Assembly (NCBI GenBank): GCA_937876195.1
Contig: CALEIK010000027.1
Location: 62,001 to 126,000, forward strand
Length of the DNA: 64,000 nt
Direction of reading: 5' to 3'
Source of the DNA: an uncultured Flavobacteriales bacterium
GTDB taxonomy: Bacteria; Bacteroidota; Bacteroidia; Flavobacteriales_D; Crocinitomicaceae
Shown one piece after another: positions 8,265 to 18,431 of the stretch (its first letter is position 1; each line of letters begins with the position of its first letter). The notes under the pieces were generated by a model that worked only from the letters and a program-made list of their open reading frames with translations, did not search any database and was not told the DNA's origin. The position numbers and the translations under genes were made by a program.

Positions 8265-8690
8265 ATGAAGTACGTTGAACTCGGTTATTTTGGATTATTT
8301 GTCGTCTGCTTTCTATCAGCAACGATTCTTCCTCTTTCTTCAGAAGGAGTATTAATGCTATTCCTATCGCTTGGGTTCGACGCCACGATATGTTTGATCG
8401 TCGCAAGTATCAGCAATACCCTTGGCGGAACCACCAATTATTTACTCGGACTCATTGGAAAGCCAAAAGTGCTCAACAATCTTTTTAAACGAAAAGAACG
8501 CTTTGATCGTTTCGAGTCTAGAGTCAAAAAATACGGCGCTTCCATTGCGCTGATTTCCTGGGTTCCCTTCATAGGAGACCCTTTAACCATTGCCCTGGGT
8601 TTCTTCCGTGTTCCCTTTCTACCTGTCCTTCTGCTAATGCTTATCGCCAAAACAGTGCGTTATGCACTTATTATTTATCTTTGGAATTAA
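8265..8690 (+). CDS. YqaA-type small membrane protein (DedA/VTT-related)
   Basis: 141 residues, very hydrophobic, with about three to four membrane segments. Patterns such as LPLSSEGVLMLFL near the start and the Gly-rich NTLGGTTNYLLG loop, followed by SWVPFIGDPLTIALG, are characteristic of the YqaA group (COG1238) related to the DedA/VTT membrane proteins, whose members include lipid flippases. The specific substrate is unknown. The start at 8265 is favoured because the first membrane segment begins at once, though it leaves no untranslated space after the terminator T-run. Confidence 0.8.
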   Translation: MKYVELGYFGLFVVCFLSATILPLSSEGVLMLFLSLGFDATICLIVASISNTLGGTTNYLLGLIGKPKVLNNLFKRKERFDRFESRVKKYGASIALISWVPFIGDPLTIALGFFRVPFLPVLLLMLIAKTVRYALIIYLWN

Positions 8691-8756
8691 TACTTTCAGC
8701 TTTCAATGCCTTTCAACTAATTGATTTTACCGATATTTGCAAAAAACAAATTGATT

Positions 8757-9761
8757 ATGTCAAAACTTACCACCCTCCATGAATTCATCATGGATCGACA
8801 ATCAGATTTTCCTTACGCGTCTGGAGAGCTTTCGCGCTTATTAAGTGATATTGCCGTTGCATCGAAAGTGGTAAGTAAAGATGTTCGTCGCGCTGGACTC
8901 ATGGAAGACATCCTTGGGGCACAAGGAAACACCAACATCCAAGGTGAAGAACAACAAAAATTAGATGTCATTGCCGACAAACAATTTATTCGCATTTTTC
9001 AAGCAGGAGGAGAAGTTTGTGGCATTGCTTCTGAAGAAAACGACGATTTTATGCCCTTTGATTCTGAGTTTTCAAAACAAGGAAAATACGTCGTGCTTTT
9101 TGATCCACTAGATGGTTCATCCAATATTGACGTAAACGTATCCATCGGAACCATTTTCTCTATTTACAGAAGAAAAAGTGAAAAAGGTACAATGGCAACA
9201 TTGGAAGACATGCTTCAAAATGGAGATGATCAGGTTGCTGCAGGATACGTACTTTACGGTTCTTCCACAATGCTCGTGTATACGACAGGAAAAGGTGTTA
9301 ATGGATTTACATTGGATCCGTCGATAGGTGAATTCTGTCTTTCTCACCCTGACATGAAAATGCCTGAAATGGGACGAATTTATGCCATGAATGAAGGAAA
9401 CGTGAATATTTGCGATCCTGGAATAAAGGAATACATAGAAACCTATTGTCAACAAATCCTGCCAGGAAAGGACAAACCGTATTCTGGAAGGTACATCGGA
9501 TCATTGGTAGCAGATTTTCACCGCAACCTCATCAAAGGAGGAATTTACATTTATCCAGATACAACTGTTGACCCAGAAGGAAAATTGCGTTTGTTGTATG
9601 AGTGCAACCCTTTGGCATTTATTGCCGAGCAAGCTGGTGGGCTAGCTACAACAGGAAGAAAGCGAGTTATGTCCATTGAACCAACCTACCTTCATCAACG
9701 AGTACCCTTTTTTGTGGGATCTAAAATAATGGTAGAACAGGCCATGAGCTTTTTGAAATAA
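8757..9761 (+). CDS. fbp: Fructose-1,6-bisphosphatase, class I
   Basis: 334 residues from the ATG at 8757. The longer frame from 8721 is rejected because it overlaps a plausible promoter (GATATTTG at 8732-8739) and adds a non-homologous N-terminus. Class I FBPase signatures are seen: the metal-binding FDPLDGSSNIDVNVSIGTIF segment (~residues 113-132) and the sugar-phosphate region GGIYIYP...GKLRLLYECNPLAFIAEQAGG near 263-300. It hydrolyses fructose-1,6-bisphosphate to fructose-6-phosphate in gluconeogenesis in the cytoplasm. The mfd start follows 6 nt after the stop, so the two are probably co-transcribed. Confidence 0.95.
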   Translation: MSKLTTLHEFIMDRQSDFPYASGELSRLLSDIAVASKVVSKDVRRAGLMEDILGAQGNTNIQGEEQQKLDVIADKQFIRIFQAGGEVCGIASEENDDFMPFDSEFSKQGKYVVLFDPLDGSSNIDVNVSIGTIFSIYRRKSEKGTMATLEDMLQNGDDQVAAGYVLYGSSTMLVYTTGKGVNGFTLDPSIGEFCLSHPDMKMPEMGRIYAMNEGNVNICDPGIKEYIETYCQQILPGKDKPYSGRYIGSLVADFHRNLIKGGIYIYPDTTVDPEGKLRLLYECNPLAFIAEQAGGLATTGRKRVMSIEPTYLHQRVPFFVGSKIMVEQAMSFLK

Positions 9762-9767
9762 GCAAAA

Positions 9768-12700
9768 ATGGATGTTAAGGAATTAAAAGCTTCTTTCTCA
9801 AAATTAAATCAAATTGATGTCACAGCGAATGAACTTCAGCTGATTGGCTCTAAAATTAAGTGGACCGGACTCGTAGGTTCAGCAAGAGCTCTCTGCGCTT
9901 CTGCGGTTATCAATCAAGCTCCTGGGAATCATCTTTTCATTCTCGAAGACAAAGAACAGGCGGCCTATTTCTTAAATGATTTAGAAGGATTGAATACAAA
10001 TAATTCGAATGTCCTCTTCTATCCAGCCTCGTACCGGGTTCCCTATGAATTGGAAAAAACGGACAACGCCAACGTCGTTGCCCGGGCAGAAGTACTAGAG
10101 CGCATTTCAAAGGGCAGCAACACGTGGATTGTGACCTACCCAAAAGCATTGATTGAAAAGATTCCTTCCAAAAAGAACCTTAGAAAAAACACGCTCAAAG
10201 TAGAAACAGGGAAAACCTATTCCATCGATTTTATCAATGAAACCTTACATGAGGTAGGCTTCGATCGCGTTGATTTTGTGTACGAACCTGGACAGTTCTC
10301 CATAAGAGGCGGAATCATCGATGTTTTTTCCTTTGCGAATGATCATCCTTATCGGATCGAATTTTTTGGTGATGATGTTGAGAGTATCCGAACGTTTGAT
10401 GCAAGCACGCAGCTTTCTGTCAACAAACATAAACACTTTAACATCGTTCCCAATATTCAAGGAAGCCTTATTCAAGAAGGAAACGTTACTTTTTTCGACT
10501 TCCTGGGCGAAAACGTTACCATTTGGGCTTCATCCATTGAATTAACGAAAGACCATATCGACAAAGAATACAAACGGGCTGTTAGTATTTATACTGGTTT
10601 GGAAACCCAAACGACACCAACCATACCTTCTGCATTGTTTCTTCACCCGTCAGAAGTTGAAAGGGCGTTGGAACAGACATCTGTGATTGAGTTTGGTGTA
10701 GATCAATTTTACAAACGTGGGAAGCTCGTTGAATTTGATTTCAAGCCTCAACCAAGCTTCAACAAGAACTTTGATTTACTAACGAAGGACTTGGTACAAC
10801 GAAAAAAAGATGGATACACCAACCTCATCTTTTCCAACCAACCAAAACAAATAGATCGTTTAGACCAAATTTTTGAGGATACCGAATCAGAAGTAGAATT
10901 CAGTCCCATTTTTATTGCATTGCACGAAGGATTTATTTCTCCTCAAAATAAATTGGTGTGCTATACCGATCACCAATTGTTCGAACGATTTCATCGCTTT
11001 AAGCTGAAAGAAGGATTTAGACAGGCGAAACAAGCACTGACACTCAAAGAACTCTACAATCTGCAAAGTGGTGACTATGTCTCTCATGTCGATCATGGTG
11101 TGGGTAAATTTTCAGGACTAGAAACAATTGATGTCAATGGAAAACCTCAGGAAGCCATTCGCTTGTTGTACCGCGATAATGATGTGTTGTACGTCGGAAT
11201 TCACTCTTTGCACCGCATTGCAAAATTTACAGGGAAAGATGGTATCGCGCCGAAAATGAATAAGCTCGGCACCCAGACATGGAGCAATTTAAAGAAGAAA
11301 ACCAAAGCAAAAATTAAAGAGCTTGCATTCGATTTAATTCAACTCTACGCCAAACGAAAAAGTCAACCTGGTTTTGCTTTTAGTCCGGATACTTACTTAC
11401 AAAACGAATTGGAGGCTTCTTTCATGTACGAAGACACGCCTGATCAATTGAAGGCCACCATCGCAGTAAAAGAAGACATGGAATCGAACACACCCATGGA
11501 CAGATTGATTTGTGGAGATGTTGGATTTGGTAAAACCGAGATTGCAGTTCGAGCAGCCTTTAAAGCGATAGCTGACAACAAGCAAGTAGCGATTTTAGTC
11601 CCAACGACCATACTGTCAATGCAGCATCACCGAAGTTTTAAAGAACGATTGGCCGATTTTCCCTGTCGTGTTGACTACATTAATCGCTTTAAATCTGCCA
11701 AACAAGTTACTGCGACGCTCAAAGATCTCGCCGACGGGAAAATTGACATTTTAATTGGAACCCATGCCATTGTTTCCAACCGCGTTAAGTTTAAAGACTT
11801 GGGATTAATGATTATTGACGAGGAACAAAAATTCGGTGTTTCGGTCAAGGACAAGTTAAAAACCCTTCGCGCCACTGTAGACACGCTCACACTCACGGCG
11901 ACACCAATTCCTAGGACGCTTCAATTTTCGTTGATGGGTGCCCGTGATTTAAGCATCATTAACACACCACCGCCCAATCGTCAACCGGTCTTGACGGAAG
12001 TCATTCAATACAACGAGGAGACCATCCGAGACGCTATTGCCTATGAAGTTAGTCGCGGTGGACAGGTCTTTTTTGTGCACAACCGTTTGCAGAACATTCA
12101 GGAAATTTCAGGAATGATACAACGTCTATGTCCTGGTGTTCGTGTTGCCATTGGTCACGGCCAAATGGACGGCGCCAAATTAGAAAAGGTGATGATGGGA
12201 TTTATCAATCACGAATTCGATGTGCTCCTCGCCACAACAATCATTGAATCGGGAATTGATATTTCAAATTCAAACACAATTATCATCAACAACGCACACA
12301 ATTTTGGATTGAGTGATCTTCACCAGTTACGTGGAAGAGTTGGTCGCTCCAACAAAAAGGGATTCTGCTATTTAATTGCGCCATCAACAACTTTACTGAC
12401 CTCTGAAGCGCGCAAGCGTTTGGAGGCACTGGTTCAATTCTCAGATTTGGGATCTGGTTTCAATATTGCCATGAAGGATCTGGATATCCGAGGCGCTGGG
12501 AATATGTTAGGTGGGGAGCAAAGTGGGTTCATTTCGGACATCGGTTTTGAAATGTATCAGAAAATTTTAAATGAGGCCATTGAAGAACTGCGAGAAGGTG
12601 AATTCAAAGAACTCTTTGAAGAACGGAATAGTGATTCGATGACTTCATTTGTAAAAGATTGCATCCTCGAAACAGATTTGGAAGTGCGAATTCCTGACGA

Positions 12701-13109
12701 TTATGTAAACAACGTTGCTGAACGATTGAGTTTATATCAACAACTCGACAACATCAAAACGAAAGAAGAACTTGAAGTTTTCGTTTCAGAACTTATTGAT
12801 CGTTTTGGTCCAATTCCAGCACCTGTGGAAGAGCTCATTTTATCTTTCAAACTGCGCTGGTTGGCACAGGAGCTTGGTATCGAGAAACTGGTATTAAAAT
12901 CAGGTAAAATGATTGGCTATTTCATTGCTAATCCTCAATCGAAATTTTACGAATCTCCAGTCTTCACCAAGGTACTGGACTACATGCAAAAACATCCGTC
13001 AGAAGCAAAATTGAGTGAAAAAAACGATCGTCTGCGTTTAATTTATAGCGACGTTGAATCACTTACCAGTGCTTACAATCGCTTTGAAAGTATCTTTAGC
13101 TTAAATTAA
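9768..13109 (+). CDS. mfd: Transcription-repair coupling factor
   Basis: 1113 residues, slightly short of the E. coli protein (1148). Order of domains: UvrB-like N-terminal part (~25-340), RNA-polymerase-interacting domain beginning GDYVSHVDHGVGKFSGL (~434), RecG-like translocase with Walker A GDVGFGKTE (~581) and Walker B DEEQ (~684), motif III TATPIPRTL (~711), ESGIDISNSN and RGRVGRS motifs (~830-865), and a C-terminal TRCF domain. Mfd removes RNA polymerase stalled at lesions and recruits UvrA. The gene has no promoter space of its own and follows fbp by 6 nt. Confidence 0.97.
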   Translation: MDVKELKASFSKLNQIDVTANELQLIGSKIKWTGLVGSARALCASAVINQAPGNHLFILEDKEQAAYFLNDLEGLNTNNSNVLFYPASYRVPYELEKTDNANVVARAEVLERISKGSNTWIVTYPKALIEKIPSKKNLRKNTLKVETGKTYSIDFINETLHEVGFDRVDFVYEPGQFSIRGGIIDVFSFANDHPYRIEFFGDDVESIRTFDASTQLSVNKHKHFNIVPNIQGSLIQEGNVTFFDFLGENVTIWASSIELTKDHIDKEYKRAVSIYTGLETQTTPTIPSALFLHPSEVERALEQTSVIEFGVDQFYKRGKLVEFDFKPQPSFNKNFDLLTKDLVQRKKDGYTNLIFSNQPKQIDRLDQIFEDTESEVEFSPIFIALHEGFISPQNKLVCYTDHQLFERFHRFKLKEGFRQAKQALTLKELYNLQSGDYVSHVDHGVGKFSGLETIDVNGKPQEAIRLLYRDNDVLYVGIHSLHRIAKFTGKDGIAPKMNKLGTQTWSNLKKKTKAKIKELAFDLIQLYAKRKSQPGFAFSPDTYLQNELEASFMYEDTPDQLKATIAVKEDMESNTPMDRLICGDVGFGKTEIAVRAAFKAIADNKQVAILVPTTILSMQHHRSFKERLADFPCRVDYINRFKSAKQVTATLKDLADGKIDILIGTHAIVSNRVKFKDLGLMIIDEEQKFGVSVKDKLKTLRATVDTLTLTATPIPRTLQFSLMGARDLSIINTPPPNRQPVLTEVIQYNEETIRDAIAYEVSRGGQVFFVHNRLQNIQEISGMIQRLCPGVRVAIGHGQMDGAKLEKVMMGFINHEFDVLLATTIIESGIDISNSNTIIINNAHNFGLSDLHQLRGRVGRSNKKGFCYLIAPSTTLLTSEARKRLEALVQFSDLGSGFNIAMKDLDIRGAGNMLGGEQSGFISDIGFEMYQKILNEAIEELREGEFKELFEERNSDSMTSFVKDCILETDLEVRIPDDYVNNVAERLSLYQQLDNIKTKEELEVFVSELIDRFGPIPAPVEELILSFKLRWLAQELGIEKLVLKSGKMIGYFIANPQSKFYESPVFTKVLDYMQKHPSEAKLSEKNDRLRLIYSDVESLTSAYNRFESIFSLN

Positions 13110-13191
13110 TCGCTTTATTTTATTAATTTCTGCGAATTATAGCTCCCTGTACCCTTCACAATAAAAAGACGCTAATCCAATATCTTTTCTT

Positions 13192-13199
13192 TAAATTTG
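13192..13199 (+). promoter_or_regulatory. -7 box directly before the first glycosyltransferase
   Basis: TAAATTTG, an exact TAnnTTTG match, ends 4 nt before the ATG at 13204. With the usual spacing the transcript would begin at or within a base or two of the start codon, giving a leaderless mRNA. No convincing -33 TTG. Confidence 0.4.
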
Positions 13200-13203
13200 A
13201 CCA

Positions 13204-14331
13204 ATGTCGAAATCTGTACGCGCCATAGTTTCTGTCACCAACGATTTGTACACTGATCAGCGTGTCCATAAAGTGTGTACGTTTTTGCAAGGGCAAGGGT
13301 ATGACGTTTTGCTGATTGGACGAAAGCGAAAATCGAGTATTGAACTTCCTGAAAGAACATATGCCACGAAACGCATCAAATTGATTTTCGAGAGAGGTCC
13401 ACTATTTTATGGCTTCTTTAATCTTCGCTTGTTTTTTCTTCTTCTTTTCAAAAAAGCAGATGTATTGGTGGCAAACGATTTAGATACGTTACTCGCGAAC
13501 CACTGCGCCAAGAAATTTAAACGATCCACGACTTTAGTGTACGATTCGCACGAGTATTTTACAGAAGTCCCTGAACTTACAAATCGACCTAAAGTACAAC
13601 GCTTTTGGCTCCGTATTGAGCGCAACATTTTTCCATCATTGCAAAAAATTTACACCGTGAATCAATCGATCGCTGAGATCTATTCGCACCTGTATCAAAA
13701 GGATGTAAAAGTGGTGCGAAACATTTCACCTCTGTGGAAACCACAGGAATTGTTGGACAAAAAAACGTTGGGAATTCCAGAAAACAAGTCGCTCATCATT
13801 TTGCAAGGTGCTGGTATCAATGTCGACCGTGGAGCAGAAGAAGCTGTGGAAGCCATGCAACACATTGACGCCGTTCTAATGGTAGTTGGTGACGGTGATG
13901 TTATTCCTCAATTAAAAAGTCGCGTGACAGCGCTTAATTTGCAGGATCGTGTCATTTTCTATGGAAAACAACCTTACGATCGTATGATGAATTTCACACA
14001 TCATGCGGATATCGGTCTAACCCTTGACAAACCTAGCAACTTGAACTACAAATTATCCCTACCGAATAAAGTGTTTGATTACATGCACACTGGAACGGCG
14101 ATTGTCGCTACTGACATTAAAGAAGTTGCTCACATCGTGCGAAGCTACAAAATAGGAGAAATCCTTTCGGAATTCACTGTTGAACATCTAGCGGAAGCAC
14201 TCAACAATTTGTTGAATGATCCAGAACGGTTATCATCCTATAAACACAACTGTAGTATTGCTGCGCAACAAGAAAATTGGGAAAAGGAAACAGAAGTCCT
14301 CAAAGAAATCTATCCTTATGTCGGAAAGTAA
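13204..14331 (+). CDS. Glycosyltransferase, GT-B fold (GT4-like)
   Basis: 375 residues. An N-terminal Rossmann-like domain (VSVTNDLYTDQRVHKVCTFL) is followed by a C-terminal donor-binding domain with ILQGAGINVDRGAEEAVEAM (~200) and a loop around LSLPNKVFDYMHTGTAIVATDIKEV (~290), the usual place of the E-x7-E or equivalent nucleotide-sugar contacts in GT4 enzymes. The classic Glu pair is not obvious. It probably transfers a sugar in cell-envelope or capsule polysaccharide synthesis. Its 3' end overlaps the next glycosyltransferase by 14 nt, so they act together. Confidence 0.8.
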   Translation: MSKSVRAIVSVTNDLYTDQRVHKVCTFLQGQGYDVLLIGRKRKSSIELPERTYATKRIKLIFERGPLFYGFFNLRLFFLLLFKKADVLVANDLDTLLANHCAKKFKRSTTLVYDSHEYFTEVPELTNRPKVQRFWLRIERNIFPSLQKIYTVNQSIAEIYSHLYQKDVKVVRNISPLWKPQELLDKKTLGIPENKSLIILQGAGINVDRGAEEAVEAMQHIDAVLMVVGDGDVIPQLKSRVTALNLQDRVIFYGKQPYDRMMNFTHHADIGLTLDKPSNLNYKLSLPNKVFDYMHTGTAIVATDIKEVAHIVRSYKIGEILSEFTVEHLAEALNNLLNDPERLSSYKHNCSIAAQQENWEKETEVLKEIYPYVGK

Positions 14332-15436
14332 ACACATCCATATCATTTCATTGGACGTGCCATTTCCAGCAGATTATGGTGGTGCACTTGATATTTATTA
14401 CCGCATTGTCGCGCTTCATCGACTTGGATTTAAAATTCATTTGCATTGTTTTGAATATGGTCGCGGAGAGCAGCCACACCTCAACCAATTTGTGGAAGAA
14501 ATACATTATTACTCTCGTAAAAAATCCATTCGACATGTCTTAAGCAGACTGCCATTCATTGTGATTAGTCGTCAGTCGAACGAACTGTTTCAGCGTTTGC
14601 TACAAGACAACCACCCGATTCTTTTTGAGGGAATTCATACGACACTCTTGTTGAATAATCCTCGTTTAAAAGAGCGCATTAAGCTCGTTCGGATGCACAA
14701 TGTGGAACAGGACTATTATGCCGCATTGGCTAAAAAATCGAAAGGGTGGAAAAAGCAATTTTACCAAAACGAATCACGAAAACTGAAGTGGTATGAGACG
14801 GTGTTGTCTAATGCTCAGCATATTCTTGCAATTCAATCCAACGATAAAAAGCATTTTGAAACATTTCATAAAAGTGTTCATCTCTTACCAGTATGCGTCA
14901 GCGACATAAACGTAGAGTCTTTCCATTCAACTAAAGCCTATTGCTTGTTTCATGGAAATCTATCTGTCGAAGAAAATAGTGTGGCTGCTTTGTGGTTGTT
15001 AGAGAACGTGATTGCTAAAAACCATCTCGAAATTCCTTTTGTCTTTGCAGGTAAAAACCCATCCGCTCAATTAAAACAAATCTGCACTGAAAAAGGTGTT
15101 CAACTTTTTGAAAATCCATCTGAGACACAGATGCAGCAGCTCGTGCAAGAGGCACGTGTACATGTGTTGTATACGGATCAGGCGACAGGAATTAAGCTCA
15201 AACTTATCAATGCGTTGAACAGTTCGGGGCATGTTCTTGTAAATCCATTGATGATTCATGGCACGAATGTGGCTGATTTATGTACAGTCTATAACTCCCC
15301 CGAATCTTGTCTTTCTGCTATTGATGAAGGGATGAAGAATCCACTCGATGACACCTCCGTACACGCTCGATTGAACCAGTTAAGTGAGCTTTTTAATACT
15401 TTAGAGAATTGCAAGTTGATTGACCAATTGACCTAA
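14318..15436 (+). CDS. Glycosyltransferase, GT-B fold
   Basis: 372 residues from the ATG at 14318, which overlaps the end of the preceding glycosyltransferase by 14 nt; the longer frame starting 14216 would be entirely inside that gene. The N-terminus ISLDVPFPADYGGALDIYYR is a typical GT-B acceptor-domain start with a Gly-Gly loop, and the C-terminal half has AGKNPSAQLKQIC, FENPSETQMQQLVQEARVHVLYTDQATGIKLKLINAL, the pattern of a nucleotide-sugar-binding domain. Together with its partner it is expected to add successive sugars to a surface glycan; acceptor and donor are unknown. Confidence 0.78.
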   Translation: MSESKHIHIISLDVPFPADYGGALDIYYRIVALHRLGFKIHLHCFEYGRGEQPHLNQFVEEIHYYSRKKSIRHVLSRLPFIVISRQSNELFQRLLQDNHPILFEGIHTTLLLNNPRLKERIKLVRMHNVEQDYYAALAKKSKGWKKQFYQNESRKLKWYETVLSNAQHILAIQSNDKKHFETFHKSVHLLPVCVSDINVESFHSTKAYCLFHGNLSVEENSVAALWLLENVIAKNHLEIPFVFAGKNPSAQLKQICTEKGVQLFENPSETQMQQLVQEARVHVLYTDQATGIKLKLINALNSSGHVLVNPLMIHGTNVADLCTVYNSPESCLSAIDEGMKNPLDDTSVHARLNQLSELFNTLENCKLIDQLT

Positions 15437-15461
15437 GGTTTACACCGCCTGAACGGACGCT

Positions 15462-17072
15462 TTATTTAGAAATTAGCAACCTTTCTCTTCCAACTACATT
15501 TCCGTTAGAATTTACTTCCACGATGTATACTCCCGTTCCCAATGATTGGATCCCAAGAATTGTCGTTCCATTGTTCACCATCGTCGATTCACTCAACACT
15601 ATTTGTCCTGTTGTATTGAACACATGCACCTGAGCAGAAGAACTGCCTTCAATCCCTTGTATCGTGATAAAATCATTCGCTGGGTTCGGAAACAATAGAA
15701 TCTGACTAGCAATTTCTTCTTCACTGACTTTCGCCGATTGAAGTATCGTGTGTGCTACGCAAAAATCGGGAACTCCATAGCCTTTTAAATTATCAGGTGT
15801 CGTGTATTGATCGGCACTTCGTCTAATTGCATCAAAAATATCCATAGGCGCTACTGTTGGGTTTGCCTGCATCAAACAAACCGTTGCTCCACACATAATT
15901 GGCGAAGCAAACGATGTTCCATTCCCTGCACCAACACCTCCCCATTCACTGACAACCCAAGCATCTTCCCCAGTAGCTACAACATCTGGTTTCACTTGTC
16001 CATCTGCTGAGGGTCCAACCGATGAGAAAAACGCATAATCTCCCGCAACATTTACAGCACCCACACACAGCGAACTATCCGCATCACATGGTGTAGAAAT
16101 AGTACTAGGCCCGCCGTTTCCAGCTGCAATAACTACTGCAATCCCTTTCGAAGCGGCAGTATTAACGCCAATGGCAGCCATCGTCGTTTCTCCGTCCATA
16201 TCTGAATAAGGGTGATCGTCTGAGGAATCATCAAAATCAACATAACCCAACGAAATATTTGCAATATCTACTCCTTCAGAATCACAACGTTCCAGTGCCA
16301 AAACGAGATTGAACTCTTCTTCGATGTATTCTAAATCCGCATCCTCAGAACGATACAATGCAACATCTACATTGACAGCCGTTCCATAGTACTCATCAGG
16401 CATTGTTTCCTGCGCTACGATACACGATGAAACCGCCGTTCCATGCCCATGAAAACCAAACACGTCCGTATCATCTGCCACGAAATCATAGGTGTCTAGC
16501 ACCCTGTTCTCAGTAAATAGCGTATTGAAATAATCAATGGTATTCATATTATTAAACCCAGCATCTATAATTCCCAAATAAATTCCATCCCCTTCATAAC
16601 CGAGATCGTGCAAACAATCTAGATTCAATTGCTCTATTTGTCCTTGAGCTGCGCCATAAGAAATTGCCTTTTCATCAAACTCCTCTAGCTTTTTCGTTGC
16701 ACTAGCTGTTGTTTTATTGACAAGTTGTACCCTGTCAATAAAAGAATAACTCGCGAGAAGCTCAGACACCGACAGTTCTGTGGTAAAGGACACTGCATTA
16801 AGCCACTTCGATGCTGAATTTATCGATCCCACTTGGCTCAAGAGTAATTGATAGTCCTGGTTCACAGGAAAGTCCTTGGTATCAAAAGCAATGTTGTATT
16901 TTGCGCGACGCTCAACAGATCTCAATTTAAATTGTGCCAAAAAGTCTTCTGAACGCTGTTCATCAGTGATTGAAATATCACCTTTGTCTTTAAAAAAGAC
17001 GAGCATTCTGTTCTGGCTGTACGCGTTGATGAATAAACAAACGCTAAATACGGAGAGTAATCCTAGTTTCAT
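15462..17072 (-). CDS. Subtilisin-like serine protease (S8) with T9SS sorting domain
   Basis: About 536 residues from the ATG at 17072 (a start at 17090 would lengthen the signal peptide needlessly). Signal peptide MKLGLLSVFSVCLFINAYSQ, propeptide-like segment, then the peptidase domain with the catalytic triad: Asp in LGIIDAGFNNM (~170), His in FGFHGHGTAVSS (~210) and Ser in GNGTSFASPIMCGAT (~387), plus the oxyanion region AAGNGGPS. The last ~75 residues are a type A sorting domain (LLFPNPANDFITI ... LGTGVYIVEV). It is therefore a secreted or surface-bound endoprotease, probably for nutrient polypeptides or processing of other surface proteins. Confidence 0.92.
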   Translation of the reverse strand: MKLGLLSVFSVCLFINAYSQNRMLVFFKDKGDISITDEQRSEDFLAQFKLRSVERRAKYNIAFDTKDFPVNQDYQLLLSQVGSINSASKWLNAVSFTTELSVSELLASYSFIDRVQLVNKTTASATKKLEEFDEKAISYGAAQGQIEQLNLDCLHDLGYEGDGIYLGIIDAGFNNMNTIDYFNTLFTENRVLDTYDFVADDTDVFGFHGHGTAVSSCIVAQETMPDEYYGTAVNVDVALYRSEDADLEYIEEEFNLVLALERCDSEGVDIANISLGYVDFDDSSDDHPYSDMDGETTMAAIGVNTAASKGIAVVIAAGNGGPSTISTPCDADSSLCVGAVNVAGDYAFFSSVGPSADGQVKPDVVATGEDAWVVSEWGGVGAGNGTSFASPIMCGATVCLMQANPTVAPMDIFDAIRRSADQYTTPDNLKGYGVPDFCVAHTILQSAKVSEEEIASQILLFPNPANDFITIQGIEGSSSAQVHVFNTTGQIVLSESTMVNNGTTILGIQSLGTGVYIVEVNSNGNVVGRERLLISK

Positions 17073-17147
17073 AGGTACAATATACGCCAAAAATCATTTT
17101 TTCAGCCTTTGTTTCTGTTCTATTGATTTTTCTGTAGCGTTGACAGA

Positions 17148-18419
17148 TTATTCGGGAGTCTCTTCGTCATCAATCTCATTCTCCTTGAACGCTGAAGGAA
17201 TAAGGTCTGGAATGATTTTTAAAATCAACGGTAACAAAACGACACCGCCTGGAAGCATAAAAATTGCCAGTGCTGGCACCGATTTCACGATGTCCATAAA
17301 CTGTGTTTTCACAATTTCTTTTTCTTCTTTTGTTAAATCCTCTGTTGCTGATTTCTTGACAAGGTAGACTAGCTCCTTGCTCTGCCTAATTTCGGCTGTA
17401 AGTTTATCCTTGTTTCTCCACAAGACCTTTCCCCATCGCTGGGATAGTCTTACGTATACACGCTCATAAGAAGGTGAATCTTTCACAATTTCCATTTCAC
17501 CGTGGGTGCGCAGTAAAAAGTTCTCTGTTAAACTGAGACTTTCTTCCAATTCCTCTTCAGAAATTTGCAAGCTAAGACACAGCTTCAAGAGATAATCTAA
17601 CTCTTGTTCTTCCAAATCCTCATCTGATATCAGCGTGAGAATCGATAAGTCTAATAGAAAACGCTTGAGTAACCAGTGCTCCTTCACAAATGCGGGGATG
17701 TCATCAAATGAAGCTCCATTTTTGAATTGTTCCTTCGCTTCCTCTCTGGCCTCATCTTTTAAATTCGCAGATGCTAAAAATATTTTGAATAGGTTTTTCT
17801 CCTGTCCCTCCAGTACTCCATCAGAATGCGCTGCAACAGAAATTGCAGTAAGACAAGCGCGGGCATATTGTGTGTAATTTACAGAAAGTGCATCATCGTC
17901 TGCATAATGAACAAAATCATCAAATAGGATCACATCCAAGTAGGCGAAAACATTGCTCAACGAGTTTACCCACCAGCGGTTTTCAAAAAGATTCATTTTA
18001 ATATCAACGCGACTAGCCAATATTTTTTCCAGCTTTTCTTCGAGCGACTCCTTCATAAAGAAACCAAACACACGTTGGATAGAACTCGCACCATGATGCT
18101 CATAAAACCTCAAAAGTTCCTGGAGAAACACCAAACGATCAAACTCCTTTCCCTTATTGTCTTGCTTGTAAACAAAAAGTAAGGATTCAAAAAGCAGCAA
18201 CTTGAATTTCTCTTCTCTGGTCCACTCACTTTCATCCAGGTTTTTTGCAAAAATCAATTGATCTGGAAATCCGAAAACCATTCCGCTGTTGGTCAACGTA
18301 AAATGCATGTGACGCAATTTATTCAATGCCTTTGGTCGCTTGTAGTCAATTACAATCGCGCCACTTTCCACTAAGTGAAGATATTTGTTTATCCAACCTT
18401 TCGACCCTGGGGAAATCAT
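17148..18419 (-). CDS. LETM1-related protein with TerB-like middle domain
   Basis: 423 residues, a Bacteroidetes family named LETM1-related biofilm-associated protein. The N-terminal ~180 residues are soluble. A middle helical region with ACLTAISVAAHSDGVLEGQEKNLF (~195-290) is TerB-like, with acidic residues typical of that fold. The C-terminal segment LTKEEKEIVKTQFMDIVKSVPALAIFMLPGGVVLLPLILKIIPDLIPSAF, given here in parts (LTKEEKEIVKTQ, then PALAIFMLPGGVVLLPLILK), matches the LETM1 ribosome-binding-like region and a membrane segment. The start lies 12 nt after the stop of the lamin-tail gene, so both are in one operon. Molecular function unknown. Confidence 0.8.
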   Translation of the reverse strand: MISPGSKGWINKYLHLVESGAIVIDYKRPKALNKLRHMHFTLTNSGMVFGFPDQLIFAKNLDESEWTREEKFKLLLFESLLFVYKQDNKGKEFDRLVFLQELLRFYEHHGASSIQRVFGFFMKESLEEKLEKILASRVDIKMNLFENRWWVNSLSNVFAYLDVILFDDFVHYADDDALSVNYTQYARACLTAISVAAHSDGVLEGQEKNLFKIFLASANLKDEAREEAKEQFKNGASFDDIPAFVKEHWLLKRFLLDLSILTLISDEDLEEQELDYLLKLCLSLQISEEELEESLSLTENFLLRTHGEMEIVKDSPSYERVYVRLSQRWGKVLWRNKDKLTAEIRQSKELVYLVKKSATEDLTKEEKEIVKTQFMDIVKSVPALAIFMLPGGVVLLPLILKIIPDLIPSAFKENEIDDEETPE

Positions 18420-18431
18420 TTTGAAATTCTT

